From contig NZ_JAGYHC010000001.1 in assembly GCF_019837165.1 (NCBI RefSeq), forward strand, positions 1,674,001 to 1,738,000: a DNA stretch of 64,000 bases, read 5' to 3'. Source of the stretch: Virgibacillus sp. NKC19-3. GTDB lineage: Bacteria > Bacillota > Bacilli > Bacillales > Amphibacillaceae. The notes beneath the pieces were generated by a model. It did not search any database. It saw only the letters and a list, made by a program, of their open reading frames with translations, and was not told where the DNA came from. This document shows positions 9,671 through 19,047 of this stretch, piece by piece (positions within the stretch are counted from its first letter, which is position 1; every line of letters starts with the position of its first letter). Both the position numbers and the translations under genes were made by a program.

Positions 9671-9834
9671 GTTCCCCTTAGCTGCGTGTAGTGTGTTTTC
9701 TGGAGCGAGGTTTATTATATTATTACTCCAATTCAATTGGAAGAATCGCAGCCGATATCAAAAAAGTAATGGTTACTTTAACGGCAAAGCATTAGAAGAA
9801 GGGGAATATTGAGGATAGCAAGCCATGTATGAAT

Positions 9835-9875
9835 AAAAAGGTTGCCTGCTGGAAATTTCCGTAGGCAACCTTTTT
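9835..9875. terminator. Bidirectional terminator between map and the nhaC-type gene
   Basis: AAAAAGGTTGCCT and AGGCAACCTTTTT are perfect inverted arms with A/T tracts on both sides. It lies in the 293-bp map/nhaC gap, which otherwise shows nothing recognisable. Confidence 0.85.
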
Positions 9876-9963
9876 CGTACACGTCTTTTCGCCAGAGTTG
9901 TTGCTTTTATGTCATAGGCACAACCGTTTAGAAAATACTTCGTGTAAAGCTCATGCACCATAG

Positions 9964-11328
9964 TTAACTTTTCAATGATCTGCCTCCAAATATAATGGTA
10001 ATGATAGGACTGATTAAACAAAAGAAAGCAAATGGTAGATATGTGAGTACGGGAACATTGAGTACATCTGCGATAAAGACGCCACATACACTCCAGGGAA
10101 CGAGTGGGTTGATGACAGTCCCGGCATCTTCTAGCGTTCGTGAAAGCGCCTTTTTGGAGAGCCCAGCTTTTTGATAAACGCCCTTATATGTTTCCCCTGT
10201 AAGCATAATGGAAAGATACTGTTCCCCGATTAATACGTTTACCCCAATGGCAGTTGCTGCAGTTGAAACAATAATGGTTCGTATTTTCTTGAGTTTTTCC
10301 TGAAAAGCAGCCAAAATACTTGGAATAATTCCGGTTACAAACAGGAGTCCGCCAAATCCCAAAGCTAAAATAACGAGAGATACCGTAAATAGCATGCTAT
10401 TTATGCCACCTTTTGTTAATAACTCATTCACTGGCTCAAATTCTGTTGTAGCTGTGTATCCATTAAACCAAATATTCCATATTTCCGTCCATCCAAGTCC
10501 GCTCGTGATGCCTGCAAGTAATGTGGCAATCGAGCTACTGATACCCAGGGCAATAAATGCAGGTATCTTAAAAATGGTACAGATAACCAATATAAGTAAA
10601 GGAATCCATGACGTCCAATGGATGAGGTTGGTTGCGTCCAGCGCTGCTTGATAGTGATTTCCACCTTGTGTTGAAACGGCCTGATCCGGTGATAATAGCA
10701 CAAATAAAATAAAAGCGATTATAAATGCCGGAATGGTAGTTAAACTAATATGTTTAATATGATCAAACAAATCCACCCCTACAATCGTCGATGCCAGATT
10801 GGTGGTATCAGATAATGGAGACATTTTATCACCGAAGAAAGCACCTGAAACAATCGCACCAGCTGTGATCGCCATAGATGCATCCATTGCACTGCCCATT
10901 CCAATAAAAGCGACACCAATTGTTGCCGTTGTTGTCAGGGAACTTCCGAGCGAAACGCCAATAATGGCTGTAATAGCAAATACGATTCCATAAAACCATG
11001 TACCACCAATAAAAGAAAACCCTACATTGATTAAAGCAGGAATGGTACCGCTAATCATCCAGCTGCTGATTAGAATTCCGATTAATAAAAATAAGAAGAC
11101 AGCACCCATACCGGATTTTGCTCCGGTGATCATAGCTTCCTCCAGCGCTTTAAATGGAATTTGCCGTATTAATCCATACGCAACAAGAATGAATATACCA
11201 AGTAGTATGGGAATATGTGGATCTGTTCCTAATTCGACGATAAAATAACTAATTAAACCAATAATGACAATAAAAAAGATAATTGATTCTGTAACTGAAG
11301 GGTTATATTTCGGTTTGACCGGAAACAT
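9964..11328 (-). CDS. nhaC: NhaC-family Na+/H+ antiporter, probable tyrosine transporter
   Basis: The 454-aa polytopic membrane protein has about 11-12 hydrophobic segments and the conserved GAFFGDKMSPLSDTTNLA and GVNVLIGEQYLS motifs of the NhaC family. The true start is the ATG at 11328, preceded by GGAG; the 31 in-frame codons further upstream are the translated T-box leader. A T-box with a Tyr (UAC) specifier controls it. Family members under Tyr T-boxes (YheL-like) have been predicted by comparative genomics to move tyrosine in exchange for cations, so amino-acid transport is the favoured role. The T-box evidence is direct; the substrate is inference. Confidence 0.85.
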   Translation of the reverse strand: MFPVKPKYNPSVTESIIFFIVIIGLISYFIVELGTDPHIPILLGIFILVAYGLIRQIPFKALEEAMITGAKSGMGAVFLFLLIGILISSWMISGTIPALINVGFSFIGGTWFYGIVFAITAIIGVSLGSSLTTTATIGVAFIGMGSAMDASMAITAGAIVSGAFFGDKMSPLSDTTNLASTIVGVDLFDHIKHISLTTIPAFIIAFILFVLLSPDQAVSTQGGNHYQAALDATNLIHWTSWIPLLILVICTIFKIPAFIALGISSSIATLLAGITSGLGWTEIWNIWFNGYTATTEFEPVNELLTKGGINSMLFTVSLVILALGFGGLLFVTGIIPSILAAFQEKLKKIRTIIVSTAATAIGVNVLIGEQYLSIMLTGETYKGVYQKAGLSKKALSRTLEDAGTVINPLVPWSVCGVFIADVLNVPVLTYLPFAFFCLISPIITIIFGGRSLKS

Positions 11329-11354
11329 GCGTAAATCTCCTTTCTTCTTAAAAT

Positions 11355-11388
11355 AAAAAAGCTCCATCCCTACATAGGGACGAAGCTC
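11355..11388 (-). terminator. T-box intrinsic terminator
   Basis: On the minus strand GAGCTTCGTCCCTA and TAGGGATGGAGC pair around a 2-nt loop and are followed by six T, directly downstream of the T-box bulge. This is the conditional terminator of the leader. Confidence 0.85.
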
Positions 11389-11578
11389 ATTCTCCGCGTT
11401 ACCACCCTGGTTGATGAACATGATCGTTCAACCACTCTCGTAAAATCCGTTATCGTGAATGTGTAATTCAATTATTTTCTGCCAAAGCTTGCACCAACCG
11501 CTCCGTCTCTTTAACTGCCTTTTAAAAATAACCTACTTCGCATTCTTGGATCATCGTATTCTTTTTTGTGACGTGATT
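11355..11578 (-). promoter_or_regulatory. T-box riboswitch, tyrosine specifier (UAC)
   Basis: The canonical T-box AGGGTGGTAACGCGG lies at 11408-11394. Upstream, Stem I has the distal-loop motif GGTTGGTGCAAGC (11499-11487) and the AAGTA S-turn. A helix GGTTATTTT/AAAATAATT closes a specifier loop whose 3' side reads GAATTACACATTC, and GAATG/CATTC pairs below it. Alignment with the known glyQS leader places the specifier at TAC (11465-11463), followed by A. Uncharged tRNA-Tyr would stabilise the antiterminator and switch on the NhaC-type transporter. Confidence 0.9.
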
Positions 11579-11585
11579 AATATTG

Positions 11586-11615
11586 AATATACACGGTAAG
11601 TTGACCGTATGTCAA
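11586..11615 (-). promoter_or_regulatory. Sigma-A promoter of the T-box transcript
   Basis: On the minus strand TTGACA (11615-11610) and TATATT (11591-11586) are 18 bp apart, just upstream of the leader. The -35 is embedded in the perfect inverted repeat GTTGAC-CGTAT-GTCAAC (11600-11616), which could also be an operator facing azlC. Confidence 0.6.
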
Positions 11616-11697
11616 CATTAATTTTCAAGGCATGGCTTTTTTATTTTTAAAAAATCAGATATAATAGTCTATAATTTTGGTTCAAGGGGGATAGGAA

Positions 11698-12429
11698 ATG
11701 GGAACGAATGCAGCTGAAAATCAACATACAACACCATCTATACATATGTTCAGAAAAGGGCTTACAACCGGATTTCCCATTATGCTTGGTTACCTGCCAA
11801 TTGCGATAACGTACGGAGTTCTAGCGAAACAGGCAGGGATGACTTTATCCGAATTAACGCTGATGAGCGTCATGGTTTTTGCAGGAGCCAGTCAGTTGAT
11901 GGGTGCGAATATGATTGCTGTTGGCGCGGGTGCGTTGGAAATAATTATTGCCACATTTGTACTGAATTTTCGGCATTTTGTAATGAGCTTGTCTTTTATG
12001 AATCAATTGCGAAGCATCAGCTTAAAATGGAAGGCTCCATTGTCATTGGGATTAACAGATGAAACATTTGCTGTGGCTGCTTTAAATTCGAAAGAAGCAA
12101 AAATGGAAAAGGGCGTTCTTTTTTATACTGCAATTATTTTAATGGCTTATTTGTCATGGGTTTTCGGTTCTTTTCTAGGCGGAGTACTAGGGGAAGTTAT
12201 TCCGGATCGATTGAGTCAGAGTATGGGAATTGCATTATATGCGATGTTTATCGGTCTATTAGTTCCTTCGGTGAAGAAAGAGCTAAAAGTTGGCTTTATT
12301 GCAATTATAGCGATGTTGATTAATACAATCTGTGTCTATTTGGGGATGAGCACAGGATGGGCTATTGTATTTGGTACGATTATTGGGGGAGCGAGTGGAA
12401 TCTATTTACTAAAGGAGGAGCGGTCATGA
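11698..12429 (+). CDS. azlC: AzlC-family branched-chain amino acid exporter, large subunit
   Basis: This 243-aa membrane protein has the AzlC hallmarks: GFPIMLGYLPIAITYG near residue 25, MVFAGASQLMGANM near residue 60 and LNFRHFVMSLS near residue 95. With AzlD it forms a two-component amino-acid exporter, linked to azaleucine resistance in B. subtilis. TATAAT at 11660-11665 is a good -10. The stop overlaps the azlD start (ATGA). Confidence 0.9.
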   Translation: MGTNAAENQHTTPSIHMFRKGLTTGFPIMLGYLPIAITYGVLAKQAGMTLSELTLMSVMVFAGASQLMGANMIAVGAGALEIIIATFVLNFRHFVMSLSFMNQLRSISLKWKAPLSLGLTDETFAVAALNSKEAKMEKGVLFYTAIILMAYLSWVFGSFLGGVLGEVIPDRLSQSMGIALYAMFIGLLVPSVKKELKVGFIAIIAMLINTICVYLGMSTGWAIVFGTIIGGASGIYLLKEERS

Positions 12430-12718
12430 TTTTCTTCATTATTATTGGAATGTCGCTTGTTACCATGATCCCAAGGGTGATTCCTGCATTTGTTATCGAT
12501 AAATTAGTATTTCGTGAGTGGATAAATCGCTGGTTAAATGCAATCCCCTATGCAGCTTTGGGGGCCCTTATTTTCCCGGGAATTTTATCCGTTATTCCGG
12601 ATCGGCCGTACATTGGATTAATAGGGGGATTGTAGCCATTGGACTGGCATATATCGGTTTAAATGTTATCCTGGTAGTCATTGGAGGAATTATTACTGTA
12701 TTTCTATTATCCATGTGA
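12426..12718 (+). pseudogene. azlD: AzlD small exporter subunit, frameshifted
   Basis: The frame opened by the ATG at 12426 (MIFFIIIGMSLVTMIPRVIP...) matches AzlD but stops at 12635, straight after a GGGGG run (12624-12628). The remainder (VAIGLAYIGLNVILVVIGG) continues in the next frame to 12718. One extra G gives an intact 97-aa protein of normal AzlD length ending in a hydrophobic helix. Translational coupling with azlC is retained. As read, the exporter would lack its last membrane segment. Confidence 0.8.
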
Positions 12719-12747
12719 TCTGGATAGGAATACGTATGTAAAACAGT

Positions 12748-12782
12748 TAAACAGGCTGTCCGCCCGTGACTGCCTGTTTAGT
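12748..12782. terminator. Bidirectional terminator between azlD and the CDF gene
   Basis: TAAACAGGC and GCCTGTTTA are perfect arms. The right arm includes the stop codon of the converging CDF gene. Confidence 0.7.
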
Positions 12783-13647
12783 TATAATATGGTTCAATAT
12801 GAATATGCGCGTACGTGATATGATATTGGTTGGCCAAATAATTTTCAATACGGTCTGTAATATCATGGCTTTCTTGAACATTCAATTTGGGATCCACCAG
12901 AATCGTAATTTCAATAAACGATTGATTACCATGTATACGACCTTTAATATCAACCACTTCTTTTACGTCCGGATCCTTGGAGATACTTGATTGTATTTGT
13001 TCAATTTTTTTCTCGTCAAAGCCATCTGTCAGCGTGTGCGTCGCATCTTTAAATATATCCCAGGCTGTCTTGCAAATAATGATTCCTACGATTAATCCTG
13101 CTAACGGATCTAACCAGAAAAGGCCAAATTGTGCTCCTATAATACCGATAAATGCACCAATACTTACTAATGCGTCGGAACGATTGTCCTGTGCTGCTGC
13201 ATATAAAGCACTGCTTTCGGTTTTTCTGGCGAGCTGTACATTGTAGAAGTAAACGAGAAACATAACCAGTGCAGAGCCAAGTGCAACCCAGGCTGTTAGC
13301 AAATCAGGCTTTATAGATTCTTGTTCTATTACTTGTTGAATGGTGTTAAAAATAACCTGTAATCCAATAAATATCATAATAAACGCTGCAAATAAGGATG
13401 CAACGGTTTCTGCTCGATAATGTCCATAATGATGGTCTTCATCAGGCGGTTTTCTAGAAATTTTTAGGCCGACTAGAACGGCAATGGATGCCACCACATC
13501 GGTGGAATTATTTAAACCATCCGCACGTAAGGCTTCTGAATCGCCAATCTCGGCAACAATCAATTTAACAATGGCTAGAATGATATAAGCGCCAATACTA
13601 AGCCAAGCCCCTTTTTCTCCTCTTTTTAAGTTATCTGTATGATTCAT
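12778..13647 (-). CDS. Cation diffusion facilitator metal exporter
   Basis: The 289-aa protein has six transmembrane segments with paired metal-site acids (ADGLNNSTD in TM2, DNRSDAL in TM5), the HHYGHYRAE loop, and a ferredoxin-like cytosolic C-terminal domain (DVKEVVDIKGRIHGNQSFIEI). It exports a divalent metal in exchange for protons. The overall look is that of the manganese exporters MneP/MneS of B. subtilis, but the metal is inferred. GGGAGG precedes the ATG at 13647; longer in-frame starts upstream lack such a site. Confidence 0.87.
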   Translation of the reverse strand: MNHTDNLKRGEKGAWLSIGAYIILAIVKLIVAEIGDSEALRADGLNNSTDVVASIAVLVGLKISRKPPDEDHHYGHYRAETVASLFAAFIMIFIGLQVIFNTIQQVIEQESIKPDLLTAWVALGSALVMFLVYFYNVQLARKTESSALYAAAQDNRSDALVSIGAFIGIIGAQFGLFWLDPLAGLIVGIIICKTAWDIFKDATHTLTDGFDEKKIEQIQSSISKDPDVKEVVDIKGRIHGNQSFIEITILVDPKLNVQESHDITDRIENYLANQYHITYAHIHIEPYYN

Positions 13648-13879
13648 AGTATAGCCTCCCGTGATCTTTAACATTCTAACAAAGGAGTATGTGGTGGGTC
13701 TAGAGAAACATTCAAGCAGCATGTTTAATGTATTGGAAAAGACAAAGTAAGTTTAGTATGGGAAAAATAAACAAGGGACATACGGACATTTACCTAAATT
13801 TAAAAATATACGTATTTTATATTGCAATTATTTGAAAAATCTAAGATAATAGGGAAAAGGAACAAAGGGGGCGTGTTCC

Positions 13880-14113
13880 GTGAAAAAGGAAAAGCGGCTG
13901 TTGCGATATTATCGCTATGAGGGAGAAATCCTTAAAGCCAGAAAAGAAATCCCGTTTGAATTTAAACTTACAGCGCGAATGATGTTAGATGAACAATGTT
14001 TTATATGGAATAAGGAAAAATTGGAAAAAGCAATTAATAATGCTATTGAAACTGGAAATAAACAGGAATTTATAAACTTAAGTGAATTGTTCAAGCAGTA
14101 TGTATGGGAATAA
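13880..14113 (+). CDS. Small IDEAL-domain protein
   Basis: This 77-aa protein starts with GTG after a GGGGG ribosome-binding site. Its second half (LTARMMLDEQCFIWNKEKL...AIETGNKQEFINLSELF) fits the IDEAL domain found in short Bacillus proteins such as YpiB, named for its conserved Ile-Asp-Glu-Ala-Leu-type motif. The N-terminus is basic. Function unknown. It is monocistronic, closed by a terminator. Confidence 0.7.
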   Translation: MKKEKRLLRYYRYEGEILKARKEIPFEFKLTARMMLDEQCFIWNKEKLEKAINNAIETGNKQEFINLSELFKQYVWE

Positions 14114-14123
14114 TACCAGATGC

Positions 14124-14158
14124 AAATAGCCTTGCCTTTGTTGGGCAAGGCTATTTTA
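14124..14158 (+). terminator. Terminator after the IDEAL-domain gene
   Basis: AAATAGCCTTGCC pairs with GGCAAGGCTATTTT, with U-rich flanks on both strands. Confidence 0.85.
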
Positions 14159-14297
14159 CTGGATAAGCGTAGCCGGAGAGGCGATAGAAAATGATTACGA
14201 AAACGATTTAATAAACGATGGTTTCATTATTTTAATCTCCATAAAATTTGATACAATAGAATGAGATTGAAACCAAGTACATAGGGAGGATAAGATA

Positions 14298-15683
14298 ATG
14301 GATTATCGCATAGAAAAAGATACATTGGGAGAGATACATGTACCTGCAACTAAATATTGGGGTGCGCAGACACAGCGGAGTAAGCAAAATTTCCCAATCG
14401 GAAATGAACAAATGCCAACAGAAATTATCAAGGCATTTGCGATATTGAAGAAAAGTGCGGCAAAAGCTAATAACGACCTTGGCCTACTCGATAATAAAAA
14501 AGCAGAGGCTATTTTCTATGCAGCTGACCAAATTCTGGATGGTAAATTAAATGATCATTTTCCATTGGTGGTTTGGCAAACAGGTAGTGGTACACAATCG
14601 AATATGAATGTCAATGAAGTGATGGCATATGTAGGCAATCTATGGCTGGAGGATGCTGGCAGTGATTTAAAACTTCATCCAAATGATGATATCAATAAAT
14701 CACAGAGTTCCAATGACACCTACCCAACAGCCATGCATATCGCTTCTGTTTTAAAACTGGAGGATACCGTACTTCCGGCTGTGCGCACATTAAAAGATAC
14801 ATTAAAAGTAAAAGTCGATGCATTTGAGGATATTGTAAAAATTGGACGGACACATTTGCAGGATGCAACCCCATTAACACTCGGGCAAGAGATAAGCGGA
14901 TGGCATCGCATGCTGGAAAAATCCGAAATGATGATTAATGAAAGCACGCATTATTTAAGGGAGCTTGCTATTGGTGGAACGGCAGTAGGGACAGGCTTAA
15001 ACGCACATCCAGATTTTTCAGAGAAGGTTTGTGCGGCAATTAATACATTTACAGGGAAAAATTTCATCTCCGCACCAAATAAATTTCATGCATTAACAAG
15101 TCATGATGAAACTGTTTATGCGCACGGATCATTAAAAGCACTGGCTGCAGATATGCTGAAAATAGCCAATGATGTTCGTTGGTTGGCAAGTGGCCCTCGT
15201 AGTGGTATTGGAGAAATTACGATCCCGGCAAATGAGCCTGGTAGTTCCATTATGCCAGGGAAAGTAAACCCAACACAGAGTGAGGCAGTAACTATGGTAG
15301 CAGCTCAAGTAATGGGAAATGATGCAACCATTGGTTTTGCAGCAAGCCAAGGGAATTTTGAATTAAATGTATTCAAGCCAGTGATTGCTTTCAACTTCTT
15401 GCAATCCTGTCAAATTTTGGCAGACAGCATTCTTTCATTTGATGAACGCTGTGCTCAAGGCATTGAACCAAATCACGAGCAAATCGAAAAATATTTAAAC
15501 GATTCATTGATGCTTGTAACTGCATTAAATCCGCATATAGGCTATGAAAATGCAGCTAAAATCGCAAAAAAAGCATTTAATGATAATACCACGCTTAAAG
15601 AAACAGCGGTAGAACTGGGATTGCTGACTGCAGAGGAATTTGAAAGATACGTTAATCCTGAAGAAATGACATATCCAAAATAA
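14298..15683 (+). CDS. fumC: Class II fumarate hydratase
   Basis: The 461-aa protein carries the fumarase/aspartase signature [11 protein letters not shown] near residue 315, the catalytic His region TGRTH-type ([12 protein letters not shown]), and [13 protein letters not shown] near residue 98. The latter sequence and the length favour fumarase C over aspartase or argininosuccinate lyase. It interconverts fumarate and malate in the TCA cycle. AGGGAGGA lies upstream. It stands alone. Confidence 0.95.
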   Translation: MDYRIEKDTLGEIHVPATKYWGAQTQRSKQNFPIGNEQMPTEIIKAFAILKKSAAKANNDLGLLDNKKAEAIFYAADQILDGKLNDHFPLVVWQTGSGTQSNMNVNEVMAYVGNLWLEDAGSDLKLHPNDDINKSQSSNDTYPTAMHIASVLKLEDTVLPAVRTLKDTLKVKVDAFEDIVKIGRTHLQDATPLTLGQEISGWHRMLEKSEMMINESTHYLRELAIGGTAVGTGLNAHPDFSEKVCAAINTFTGKNFISAPNKFHALTSHDETVYAHGSLKALAADMLKIANDVRWLASGPRSGIGEITIPANEPGSSIMPGKVNPTQSEAVTMVAAQVMGNDATIGFAASQGNFELNVFKPVIAFNFLQSCQILADSILSFDERCAQGIEPNHEQIEKYLNDSLMLVTALNPHIGYENAAKIAKKAFNDNTTLKETAVELGLLTAEEFERYVNPEEMTYPK

Positions 15684-15691
15684 AGAACAAC

Positions 15692-15735
15692 AGCGGAAGC
15701 GCCCGGTTAGTAATGTACAAACCGGGTCATTCCGC
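15692..15735 (+). other. Large imperfect hairpin after fumC
   Basis: GCGGAA-gcg-CCCGGTT pairs with AACCGGG-tca-TTCCGC around a 10-nt loop. There is no T-tract, so it may be a 3'-end stability element rather than the terminator, which lies further on. Confidence 0.5.
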
Positions 15736-15823
15736 AACAGTATTAGATGAATTTGACCTATCGCCCATTAACGGCTACTGCATTATCCGTCATCAAACTT
15801 GATAATTCCTATGTAAAAAATGT

Positions 15824-15866
15824 AAAACGGCTGTCCATCCTTTCATGATGGGACAACCGTTTTTTT
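15824..15866 (+). terminator. Terminator between fumC and the SASP gene
   Basis: AAAACGGCTGTCC pairs imperfectly with GGACAACCGTTTTTTT; ATCC/GGAT-type inner pairs extend the stem, and seven T follow. Confidence 0.8.
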
Positions 15867-15942
15867 GAACAATTTACCAACGATAATTTGTGATAAGTTA
15901 CAGTAATTTGCTCACACTATTGATTACAGGGAGGTGAAAAAC

Positions 15943-16140
15943 ATGGCTAATAACAATTCAAATCAACTAGTTGTACCTGGCGTACAGCAAGCACTTGATC
16001 AAATGAAAACTGAAATTGCTCAAGAATTTGGCGTTAATTTAGGCGCTGATTCAACTTCACGCTCTAACGGGTCTGTTGGTGGTGAAATCACGAAAAGACT
16101 TGTTCAAACTGCTCAACAACAAATGAATGGACAACAATAA
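15943..16140 (+). CDS. Alpha/beta-type small acid-soluble spore protein
   Basis: The 65-aa protein has the two SASP family blocks: the germination-protease site region [18 protein letters not shown] and the DNA-binding [13 protein letters not shown]. These proteins coat spore DNA and protect it from damage. The start MANNNSN at 15943 has GGGAGGTG ahead of it; the ATG at 15934 does not. It is monocistronic as usual for the family, which implies forespore (sigma-G) expression. Confidence 0.95.
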   Translation: MANNNSNQLVVPGVQQALDQMKTEIAQEFGVNLGADSTSRSNGSVGGEITKRLVQTAQQQMNGQQ

Positions 16141-16155
16141 TAATAACGATGGCTA

Positions 16156-16216
16156 TTAGAGGTATCAACCTCTAAGTGATAGAGGGAGAGCTCACCGAAG
16201 CTTTCCCTCTATTTTA
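16156..16216 (+). terminator. Terminator pair after the SASP gene
   Basis: First a perfect TTAGAGGT-atca-ACCTCTAA hairpin (16156-16175), then ATAGAGGGAgAGC / GCTtTCCCTCTAT followed by TTTTA (16179-16216). The second is the likely terminator. Confidence 0.75.
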
Positions 16217-16289
16217 ATATCCAACACAAAGATCACACGAACTGAAATAAATTGCTTACTGCTCATTTCTGGGCTTTATCATCTTTTTG

Positions 16290-16375
16290 GCTGAAACTAG
16301 AGTATACGCTTCCTATGCTAAGTTTGGCAATGTTTGTCATTTTTAATGAAACACTTTTGTATTGTCCAACCCTCT
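16290..16375. repeat. Truncated remnant of MITE-like family B
   Basis: ATGCTAAGTTTGGCAATGTTTG and the following ATGAAACAC...TTTTGTATTGTCCAACCCTC closely match the right end of the element at 29535-29809. The left part is missing or degenerate. Confidence 0.55.
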
Positions 16376-16383
16376 AATAAAAA

Positions 16384-17481
16384 TTATCTTATCCGTAATT
16401 CTGTTTCCTGATCAAAGAAATGAGCGCCGTTTAAATCAAATGCCAAATCGATACTGGCACCACCCTTTATATCTGATCTTGAATCGACTTTTGCCACAAA
16501 GTCCTGCCCTTTTACTTTTGAATAAAGATATGTTTCTGCCCCCATTAATTCCGCAACGTCAATTTCTGCTGTAATTTTAGTTTCTGGTGAAGCATTAAGA
16601 AATGCTGGCTCATCATGAATATCTTCCGGGCGAATGCCAAGGGTCACCTTTTTGCCAACATAACCCTGATCACGCAACGTTTTCATTTTACCTTCCGGGA
16701 CCTTTATTTTTATTTCTTCTAATTCGAAATGTCCTTCCGTTAATTCTCCGGTAAGGAAGTTCATAGATGGGGAGCCGATGAATCCGCCAACAAATATATT
16801 TTCAGGGTTATCATAAACCTCTTTCGGTGCACCAACTTGTTGGATAAATCCGTCTTTCATGACAACAAGTCGGGTTGCCATGGTCATTGCCTCTGTTTGG
16901 TCATGGGTTACATAGATTGTGGTTGTTTTTAAACGTTGATGAAGCTTTTGAATTTCAGCACGCATTTGTACACGTAGTTTAGCATCCAGGTTTGATAATG
17001 GCTCATCCATTAAGAATACCTTGGCATCCCGAACAATAGCACGTCCCAAAGCTACACGCTGACGTTGACCTCCTGATAAAGCTTTTGGTTTACGATCCAG
17101 GTATGATTCCAAACCTAAAATTCCAGCAGCATTATTCACACGTCTTTCGATTTCATCTTTCTTAAATTTGCGAAGTTTTAATCCGAATGCCATGTTATCA
17201 TAAACGTTCATATGTGGGTACAATGCATAGTTCTGGAAAACCATAGCAATGTCACGATCTTTCGGTGCAACATCATTCATTTTCTGGTCATCAATATATA
17301 ATGCACCCTCTGAAATTTCCTCCAGGCCTGCAATCATTCGTAATGTTGTTGATTTCCCGCAACCAGATGGTCCAACAAATACGATAAACTCTTTGTCTGT
17401 AATATCTAAATTAAAATCATCTACTGCAGTAACTTTCTTGTCATAGGTTTTTTGTATATTTTCCATACGTAATTCAGCCAT
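16384..17481 (-). CDS. msmX: Multi-sugar ABC transporter ATPase (MsmX/UgpC type)
   Basis: The 365-aa ATPase has Walker A GPSGCGKST, signature LSGGQRQRV, Walker B VFLMDEP and the long C-terminal TOBE/OB region of the MalK/UgpC group (GIRPEDI near residue 285). No permease or binding protein is adjacent. That fits MsmX of B. subtilis, a shared ATPase energising several sugar importers. The B. subtilis msmX gene is also next to a PucR-type regulator gene (yxkF), as here. Confidence 0.9.
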   Translation of the reverse strand: MAELRMENIQKTYDKKVTAVDDFNLDITDKEFIVFVGPSGCGKSTTLRMIAGLEEISEGALYIDDQKMNDVAPKDRDIAMVFQNYALYPHMNVYDNMAFGLKLRKFKKDEIERRVNNAAGILGLESYLDRKPKALSGGQRQRVALGRAIVRDAKVFLMDEPLSNLDAKLRVQMRAEIQKLHQRLKTTTIYVTHDQTEAMTMATRLVVMKDGFIQQVGAPKEVYDNPENIFVGGFIGSPSMNFLTGELTEGHFELEEIKIKVPEGKMKTLRDQGYVGKKVTLGIRPEDIHDEPAFLNASPETKITAEIDVAELMGAETYLYSKVKGQDFVAKVDSRSDIKGGASIDLAFDLNGAHFFDQETELRIR

Positions 17482-17571
17482 TGTAAATCTCCTCCATTTA
17501 TGTAAACGATTTATTAACCTAATTGTATAAAAGGAAGGACAAATAAGGAATAGGAAACATGCCCAAATATA

Positions 17572-18462
17572 TCACTTGCTTTTGTGCATGTTTGCTAGTA
17601 ATGCTAAATAAACAACCATTGCCTGGTTAAATTGGCGTACATCCATATCTGTTTTTTCGATAAATTTATCCAATCGATATTGCAGACTATTGCGATGCAT
17701 ATATAATTCTTTCGCTGCAAGGGATACATTTAAGTTGCATTCGATAAAAGTTTTGATTGTATGTAGGACGTCTTCATCTGTTGCAAATTCTTTTAGTACG
17801 ATTGCAGTTATTTCACGCTTTAATTTTACATCTACTTGATCAAGTAGGTTATAGGTAATAGCATCGGTATAAGTAATAACTGATTTATCCGAGTATGTAA
17901 ATGCTATTTCAGCTCCTTTTAGAAACAAATGGTAATAGCGGTGTATATCCTTTAGATTATCTAAATAAGGACCAACCAGGAATTTAATTTTTACATAGAG
18001 GTCACTCATTAATACATCAATAATTTGTCCATAGGAAATGTTCTCTTCTGTTTCAGCTGTTTGTTCTTCAATGATGATGCCTTCATTTTCGTTTTCCCAT
18101 AAAATGGGGACGGATTTTGTAAAAAATGCATCGAGTGCCTCTTTAAATGATTTGGGATCTGTCTGGTTTTTCTTAATGGAAAAATAGACAAAACGATAAG
18201 GTGTTACTGCTTCGTTTTGGGCACCATTATTTATGCGTTGTTTCCATGTCTTTTCATTTTCTGTAGGTACGGGAAATTGTATATCATAGGGTGTTAGAAA
18301 AGCAGTTAAGATCGAAATATCTTTGGTTGTTAATTCGTCTTTATCAATACCGATAATGTTGTTCATATCGGTAATGAACCATTGATAATTGTCATTTATG
18401 TTATGGTCATGATCGTTATATTTAATCATTGATGGAAAAATGTTTTGCAATTGGTTAAGCAT
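17572..18462 (-). CDS. PucR-type transcriptional regulator (YxkF-like)
   Basis: In this 296-aa protein the last 60 residues form the PucR-type helix-turn-helix (NVSLAAKELYMHRNSLQYRL) that defines the CdaR/PucR group. The first 200 residues are not obviously a known sensor domain. It reads toward msmX with a 90-bp gap and could regulate it. The effector is unknown. Confidence 0.8.
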   Translation of the reverse strand: MLNQLQNIFPSMIKYNDHDHNINDNYQWFITDMNNIIGIDKDELTTKDISILTAFLTPYDIQFPVPTENEKTWKQRINNGAQNEAVTPYRFVYFSIKKNQTDPKSFKEALDAFFTKSVPILWENENEGIIIEEQTAETEENISYGQIIDVLMSDLYVKIKFLVGPYLDNLKDIHRYYHLFLKGAEIAFTYSDKSVITYTDAITYNLLDQVDVKLKREITAIVLKEFATDEDVLHTIKTFIECNLNVSLAAKELYMHRNSLQYRLDKFIEKTDMDVRQFNQAMVVYLALLANMHKSK

Positions 18463-18483
18463 GTTAAAACCTCTTTTTGGTAG

Positions 18484-18953
18484 GCTGTTTTCTAAAAAGA
18501 ATTAATGTTTTCGACACAAAAGATAGAAACTGCGACGTAACTTGAAGTATGATGCCCCCGCTCCGGTAATACATTTCGCTTTCCGCGGGCGGCTGGTGAG
18601 CCCTCTCATGCTAACGCACTTCGAGGTCTCACCTAGGCCTTGCCTCCCGCAGGAGTCTCCATGTATTTCCTCCGCTGGCAGTGAGTTTACTGTATTATTA
18701 ACGAAGCAGTTTCATGCTGTCAGTAGTCCGGGTGAGTGGAGGGCAATCGACTCCTGCGGGAATAGCACGTGTCCGAAGACCCCGCAGGAAGCGGTTTTCT
18801 TCCGAGGAGGCTGAGGCCGTGCCCTAAGGTCCGCGATTGCCCGTAACGATCCCGGACGGTGGCAAATATTGCACACTACGTCGCAGTTTATATCAACTAC
18901 GAAGATTTAAAAGCAATAATACTTACGAAAAGAGCCTTTTTGTTTTAGAAAAG
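18484..18953. repeat. MITE-like repeat, family A (copy 2, most complete)
   Basis: The outer ends GTTTTCTAAAAAG and CTTTTTGTTTTAGAAAAG are inverted copies. Further in, ATAGAAACTGCGACGTAA faces TACGTCGCAGTTTATATC. The roughly 470-bp body contains GACTCCTGCGGGAATAGCACG and GCGGTTTTCTTCCGAGGAGG, which recur nearly unchanged at 46.15 kb. No transposase gene. It fills the whole gap between the PucR-type gene and yheA. Confidence 0.75.
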
Positions 18954-19047
18954 AAATATCTGATTTAATAGATCTTTCACGAATTAGTATACATGAATCT
19001 TTACGTTTGTTATAGTTATTTTTAGAATAACTTAAGGAGGTAATGTC

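Noticed and set aside
9773-10087. 104-codon minus-strand frame overlapping the NhaC gene end and its terminator
   Set aside because: It runs through a perfect terminator stem and the coding region of the real gene in another frame.
11329-11421. 31-residue N-terminal extension of the NhaC-type protein
   Set aside because: These codons are the translated T-box terminator; GGAG and the family N-terminus support the ATG at 11328.
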